From: Welwitschia mirabilis
Lineage: Eukaryota > Gnetophyta > Gnetopsida > Welwitschiales
Reading direction: 5' to 3'
Assembly (NCBI GenBank): GCA_051453625.1
Contig: JBOZIK010000001.1
Location: 64,459,210-64,480,465 of the forward strand
DNA length: 21,256 nucleotides
Shown here piece by piece: positions 17,255 through 21,256 of the stretch. Within the stretch, counting starts at the first letter, position 1. Each line of letters opens with the position of its first letter. Below the pieces are notes generated by a model. It did not search any database. It saw only the letters and a program-made list of their open reading frames with translations, and had not been told where the DNA came from. A program made the position numbers and the translations under genes.

Positions 17255-17400
17255 TCCCCAATTGACTGCATCCTTATTCAAATATGCTCGACTAGTCAAG
17301 GATCTGGTTGACCAACTACAAGGCTTAGTTTGAATTTTAATGGGGTAATCCAATTAACCAAAATGAAAGTCTAGTCGAAAAGCCTACATTTAGTCAAAGG
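17255..17400 (-). repeat. Pol-aORF spacer array of TCGA/TTGA palindromes
   Basis: Copies CAATTGACT (core 17262), CTCGACTAG (17288), AGTCAAGG (17296), GGTTGACCA (17308), CAATTAACC (17354), AGTCGAAA (17375) and AGTCAAAG (17394). Spacings of 20 (17288-17308), 21 (17354-17375) and 19 (17375-17394) resemble those in this element's own U3. It therefore carries its own motif type in both places, as the other family does with GACGTC. Confidence 0.55.
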
Positions 17401-17557
17401 ATGGTGATGAAATTCCTAGCTCCCTTCTTAATATGAAAAATTTGTCATAACTTACCAACTTAGTAAAGATATCAGCTAGTTGGTCTTTAGTTTTCACGAA
17501 ATTCATAGGCATGTTACCTTTTTCAACTTGATCTCAAAGGAAATGATGTCTAATTTG
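17390..17557 (-). pseudogene. C-terminal end of copia RNase H, cut by insertion
   Basis: Minus-strand frame QIRHHFL, stop, DQVEKGNMPMNFVKTKDQLA, then DIFTK and a terminal stop at 17392-17390. IRHHFxRD and TxxQLADIFTK are signature C-terminal motifs of Ty1/copia RNase H. One in-frame TGA replaces what is normally Arg. The upstream part ends exactly where a plus-strand LTR begins (17556), so the rest of this element's pol lies beyond the inserted element, outside the window. Confidence 0.9.
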
Positions 17558-17649
17558 TGGAAGAATCTGTAGAAGCATCCATGGTTTCAATGATGTCTAA
17601 GTCTGTGTACTGGCTTCGCCAAAATCTTGAAAATCTGAAGTTGAGCCAA

Positions 17650-17897
17650 TCGGGATGTCCAGCCTGATATATGGGATGTTTGCCCCTGTACATGGTAAAA
17701 TGTATGGGGATGTCCCAGAATTATCATCAGGACGTCTGACCCTGTATGTAATAAAATATACGGGGGCATCCGAGCTCTGTTACCAGGATGTTCAGACCTA
17801 TACTCGAGAAGGAAGTATCGAGGCATCCGATATTCCTATCGAGACGTCAAACACTGTACTCGGCCAAACCTATGGGGATGTTCGAGCTCTGAAATGG
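17650..17897 (+). repeat. U3 array: four 56-bp tandem units with paired palindromes
   Basis: Units at 17674-17729, 17730-17785, 17786-17841 and 17842-17897, each 56 bp, begin with GGATGT/GGACGT/AGACGT and carry a second site (GGGATGTCCC or GGGGCATCCG) about 34 bp in. Core positions 17656/17677, 17711/17733, 17767/17789 and 17824/17845 form pairs 21-22 bp apart. Unit text aligns in LTR orientation with the array at 2055-1855 (for example GGACGTYTGRSCCTGTA), so the arrays are homologous. Confidence 0.85.
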
Positions 17898-18003
17898 GAG
17901 GTCTGGGATCCTTCTCGGTTTTGACAGGAATCTGGCATTACAACTGGGAGGTTTGGTCTAAAAGAAAGGACATCCAGCTTAGTGAACGTTGAAGTGGAAG
18001 TAT

Positions 18004-18182
18004 NNNNNNNNNNNNNNNNNNNNNNNNNNNNNNNNNNNNNNNNNNNNNNNNNNNNNNNNNNNNNNNNNNNNNNNNNNNNNNNNNNNNNNNNNNNNNNNNN
18101 NNNNNNNNNNNNNNNNNNNNNNNNNNNNNNNNNNNNNNNNNNNNNNNNNNNNNNNNNNNNNNNNNNNNNNNNNNNNNNNNNN
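18004..18182. other. Assembly gap within LTR
   Basis: Run of 179 N inside the 5' LTR of the plus-strand element. The non-round length suggests an estimated size. Confidence 0.95.
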
Positions 18183-18473
18183 AGATTCATGTACAACCTG
18201 AACTTCACTAAGATATCTATTGTATTTGGAGATCTTGCTATCACTTGCTAATGTACTATGCTAAAGGCACTCACACCATCAGACCTCTTGCTATCTAAAG
18301 TTTTTAGTGACTCATTAGAGTGGGCCTGTGTATCTCGTGTGAAAGGATCGGTTTGTAACCCTTGGAGAAGGATGTTGTAATGTGCCCAAGTTGTTGGGTG
18401 TTTTAAAGGAACCAAGAGGCTGGAAGCACGTTGCTAGCCCCGGTGAGTGGAGTAGGCAAGGATTGCCGAACCC

Positions 18474-19027
18474 NNNNNNNNNNNNNNNNNNNNNNNNNNN
18501 NNNNNNNNNNNNNNNNNNNNNNNNNNNNNNNNNNNNNNNNNNNNNNNNNNNNNNNNNNNNNNNNNNNNNNNNNNNNNNNNNNNNNNNNNNNNNNNNNNNN
18601 NNNNNNNNNNNNNNNNNNNNNNNNNNNNNNNNNNNNNNNNNNNNNNNNNNNNNNNNNNNNNNNNNNNNNNNNNNNNNNNNNNNNNNNNNNNNNNNNNNNN
18701 NNNNNNNNNNNNNNNNNNNNNNNNNNNNNNNNNNNNNNNNNNNNNNNNNNNNNNNNNNNNNNNNNNNNNNNNNNNNNNNNNNNNNNNNNNNNNNNNNNNN
18801 NNNNNNNNNNNNNNNNNNNNNNNNNNNNNNNNNNNNNNNNNNNNNNNNNNNNNNNNNNNNNNNNNNNNNNNNNNNNNNNNNNNNNNNNNNNNNNNNNNNN
18901 NNNNNNNNNNNNNNNNNNNNNNNNNNNNNNNNNNNNNNNNNNNNNNNNNNNNNNNNNNNNNNNNNNNNNNNNNNNNNNNNNNNNNNNNNNNNNNNNNNNN
19001 NNNNNNNNNNNNNNNNNNNNNNNNNNN
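18474..19027. other. Assembly gap hiding LTR end, primer site and gag start
   Basis: Run of 554 N. The missing parts, judged from the other copies (about 170 bp LTR tail, primer site, leader and about 350 bp of gag), add up to a similar length. Confidence 0.9.
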
Positions 19028-19607
19028 CAAAGTTCGAGAACATCAAAATGGAGGAATCAAACACGGCTGCAGACGATACCACAAAGGTGAGCAACATTGT
19101 CAACAATATGTGGGGTTTAGGAGAAAAAGTTTCAGAGAATAAAGTAGTTCGTAAAATCCTCAGGAGCCTTTCTATGAAGTTTAGACCGAAGGTAATAGCT
19201 ATCGAAGAAAGCGAGGACATTGACAAGATGAAGGTAGAAGAACTCAAAAGGTCTTTGATGGCATATGAGGCAACACTACTTCCTGAAGAAGATCGACCAA
19301 AAAGGAAGAGCATCGCTCTCAAAGTGTGTGATGAGGACAATGATTCAAGTAATGATAAGATGGATGAAGATCTAGCCCTTCTAACCAAGAACTTCAAACG
19401 GTTCCTACGAAAGAAGAAAAAAGGCTAATACTCCAAGAGATCCTTCAAAAATAAAAATGACAAAAGTAAGAACTCTTCTAATTCTATACAATGTTATGAA
19501 TGCAAAGGTTTTGGACATGTTGCTACAGATTGTGCCAATAATATGAAGGAAAAGAAGTCCAAAGCCAAAGGGAAGAAGGTACTTCAAGCTTCGTGGGACG
19601 AATCAGA
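19028..19607 (+). pseudogene. Gag of the plus-strand element with zinc knuckle
   Basis: One + frame runs from the gap with KFENIKMEES, then NIVNNMWGLGEKVSENKVVR, KVEELKRSLMAYEATLLPEE and a charged linker. A TAA at 19426-19428 (likely a decayed CAA) interrupts it, after which the same frame continues to the zinc knuckle CYECKGFGHVATDC (19492-19533, intact CX2CX4HX4C) and a Lys-rich tail up to the next gap. Less decayed than the minus-strand gags: a single stop in about 580 nt. This agrees with its being the youngest insertion in the window. Confidence 0.9.
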
Positions 19608-20121
19608 NNNNNNNNNNNNNNNNNNNNNNNNNNNNNNNNNNNNNNNNNNNNNNNNNNNNNNNNNNNNNNNNNNNNNNNNNNNNNNNNNNNNNNNNNNNNN
19701 NNNNNNNNNNNNNNNNNNNNNNNNNNNNNNNNNNNNNNNNNNNNNNNNNNNNNNNNNNNNNNNNNNNNNNNNNNNNNNNNNNNNNNNNNNNNNNNNNNNN
19801 NNNNNNNNNNNNNNNNNNNNNNNNNNNNNNNNNNNNNNNNNNNNNNNNNNNNNNNNNNNNNNNNNNNNNNNNNNNNNNNNNNNNNNNNNNNNNNNNNNNN
19901 NNNNNNNNNNNNNNNNNNNNNNNNNNNNNNNNNNNNNNNNNNNNNNNNNNNNNNNNNNNNNNNNNNNNNNNNNNNNNNNNNNNNNNNNNNNNNNNNNNNN
20001 NNNNNNNNNNNNNNNNNNNNNNNNNNNNNNNNNNNNNNNNNNNNNNNNNNNNNNNNNNNNNNNNNNNNNNNNNNNNNNNNNNNNNNNNNNNNNNNNNNNN
20101 NNNNNNNNNNNNNNNNNNNNN
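19608..20121. other. Assembly gap within gag
   Basis: Run of 514 N between the zinc knuckle and the coiled-coil part of gag. In the minus-strand copy the corresponding stretch (about 5800-5740) is only about 60-150 nt, so either this family has a longer linker or the gap is oversized. Confidence 0.9.
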
Positions 20122-20122
20122 T

Positions 20123-20923
20123 AATTTCATTCATGATGAAAGTTCCTTTACTTCTAGGAAATCAGAAAATGCTTACGAAACTTGTAACGAACTTGAGATT
20201 GAACATGATGAATTATTTGAAGCTTACAAAAAGTTGTATGCACTTAGCCTAGATTTAGGAAGGAAAAATGTTTTGCACAAAAAGACTATAGAAAGACTTG
20301 AATGTGAATTAGGGAAGGCGCATTTGAAAATCGAAACCTTATCTAAAGAATTAGAAGAAGCAAGATTCATTGCAAATCGTTTAACCAAAGGAAAGGATAA
20401 TCTCAATAAATTATTAGGTATAGGAGGATCTCCTCATGATAAATCCGGTCTAGGATGCACCTCAAGTAAAACTCCTACCTTTCAGCCATTCGGTTATAGC
20501 ATCCAATACCAAGCCTTTGAAAACTCTAGTTTAAGATGTTTCTACTACAATAGTTATGGTCATATCCAGTTCAACTGTCCTTACAAAAGGTCAACCTACT
20601 TTGGATACGCCAATGACAACCTCAAGTTTTATAGACAAACCTCATCAAGAAAAAGAATCTCCAAGAAATGGGTGAAAAAAGGTCACATTTCATCTCTATT
20701 TGCTCATGATGCCTTCAAGGCCCAAGAGAAAACTAAATGGTATCTAGATAGTGGATGTTCAAGACACATGACAGGAAACAAGAGTTTGCTAGTCTCCTTT
20801 CAAGATTATGACGGTAGTGAAGTCACTTTTGGAGACAACAACAAAGGACATGTAGTTGGAAAAGGGTCCATTACTGCAACTAATGTTTGTCCAACAATAA
20901 ATGACATGTACCTAGTAGAAGGT
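20123..20923 (+). pseudogene. Gag-pol: coiled coil, second zinc knuckle, protease (partial)
   Basis: Open + frame across 801 nt between two gaps. Order: acidic linker, heptad-like coiled coil (LECELGKAHLKIETLSKELE, about 20300-20370), NRLTKGKDNLNKLLG, then a second knuckle CFYYNSYGHIQFNC (20537-20578) in which the second Cys position is Tyr. Next come a basic linker and the aspartic protease start WYLDSGCSRHMTG (DSG at 20747-20755) followed by VTFGDNNKGHVVGKGSI. Knuckle, linker, DSGCSRHMTG and FGD in this order are typical of Sirevirus-type copia elements. Integrase, RT and RNase H are not in the window; the 100-N gap at 20924 precedes a spacer normally found after pol. Confidence 0.9.
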
Positions 20924-21023
20924 NNNNNNNNNNNNNNNNNNNNNNNNNNNNNNNNNNNNNNNNNNNNNNNNNNNNNNNNNNNNNNNNNNNNNNNNNNNNN
21001 NNNNNNNNNNNNNNNNNNNNNNN
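20924..21023. other. Assembly gap (100 N) replacing most of pol
   Basis: Exactly 100 N. Sequence before is protease; sequence after resembles the pol-aORF spacer. About 3 kb of integrase-RT-RNase H should lie between, so either the gap is a placeholder or the element is internally deleted here. Confidence 0.85.
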
Positions 21024-21099
21024 TCATTAATGTGATTTTAATTGTCTTTTGTGAACTTCTTCTGTCTTAGGTGTTTTCTAAAATTTGCTCTTTTCTTGC

Positions 21100-21256
21100 A
21101 CCAGGATGTCCCAACTTAGCATCCAGATGTCCCAAGCCTGGTAGCAACCCTGATGTCCCATCTCCGTTCTCAAATGTCTAACCTGTTTTCATTTGACCAA
21201 AAAAAAGAAGTTACAGCCCAGACGTCCAACTTCAAAAACCTGGATGTCTACTCGTT
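21100..21256 (+). repeat. GACGTC palindrome array, probable pol-aORF spacer
   Basis: Copies AGGATGTCCCA (core 21107), AGATGTCCCA (21128), TGATGTCCCA (21154), AAATGTCTA (21175), AGACGTCCA (21223) and GGATGTCTA (21245) give pairs 21, 21 and 22 bp apart. It could be a U3 or the pol-aORF spacer. Preceding text (GTGTTTTCTAAAATTTGCTC) weakly resembles the minus-strand spacer near 3690-3640, which favours the spacer. The window ends inside the array. Confidence 0.7.

Larger units (their letters stand above)
17556..18473 (+). mobile_element. 5' LTR of a plus-strand element nested in the RNase H
   Basis: Starts TGTGGAAGAATCTG at the RNase H breakpoint and carries the 56-bp palindrome array in its U3. 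The conserved block AAGGAACCAAGAGGCTGGAAG...GAGTGGAGTAGGC lies at about 18407-18458, after which an N block begins (18474). A 179-N gap (18004-18182) interrupts it. By comparison with the LTR tail at 75-248, about 170 bp of LTR, the primer-binding site and the first part of gag should fit in the 554-N gap, consistent with its length. Because it interrupts the minus-strand element, it is the younger insertion. Confidence 0.8.

Noticed and set aside
18315-20252. Long open frames spanning N runs on both strands
   Set aside because: They exist only because N codons are not read as stops. Only the plus frames with gag and protease motifs outside the gaps are supported.

Overview
The window looks like repeat-rich nuclear DNA from a flowering plant. 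It is AT-rich and is filled with nested, decayed Ty1/copia LTR retrotransposons of the Sirevirus (SIRE/Maximus-like) type. It also carries one hAT DNA-transposon fragment and a few intact exons of a host pentatricopeptide-repeat (PPR) gene. Runs of exactly 10 or 100 N and longer N blocks indicate a scaffolded draft assembly. The species cannot be told from the sequence.

Layout. 1-584: two partial LTRs on the + strand, lying in the gag of a minus-strand element. 585-7382: minus-strand retroelement DNA. Read in its own direction it has an LTR piece (7382-6846), a primer-binding site, gag, a reverse transcriptase/RNase H joined to gag by a deletion of protease-integrase, a palindrome-bearing spacer, an additional ORF (aORF), a polypurine tract, a 1.05-kb LTR (2152-1103), and then a second primer-binding site and a second gag. 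7383-8384: 3' part of a hAT element inside LTR DNA. 8485-9316: another minus-strand LTR. 9317-14012: host DNA with three minus-strand PPR exons (11509-10841). 14013-17557: the 3' part of a second, divergent minus-strand Sirevirus-like element (LTR, several polypurine tracts, aORF, end of RNase H). 17556-21256: a plus-strand element inserted into that RNase H (5' LTR, gag, two zinc knuckles, coiled coil, protease, spacer), interrupted by four gaps.

Most notable observation. Three LTRs and two internal spacers carry arrays of a decayed palindrome, roughly GGGACGTCCC, repeatedly arranged as pairs with centres 21-22 bp apart. In two LTRs the pairs sit in 56-bp tandem units. The divergent element has a different palindrome (roughly GGTCGACC, seen as TCGA/TTGA/TCAA cores) at the same two places, the LTR U3 and the pol-aORF spacer, with about 20-bp spacing. 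This could be a family-specific protein-binding system, comparable in logic to the VANC/VANDAL anti-silencing system, or host bZIP/WRKY sites captured by the elements. Function is inference; the spacing is read directly from the sequence.

Every retroelement coding region visible here is broken by stops, frameshifts or deletions. The PPR exons are open and joined by plausible splice sites, so they are the only sequence in the window that looks like a maintained host gene.
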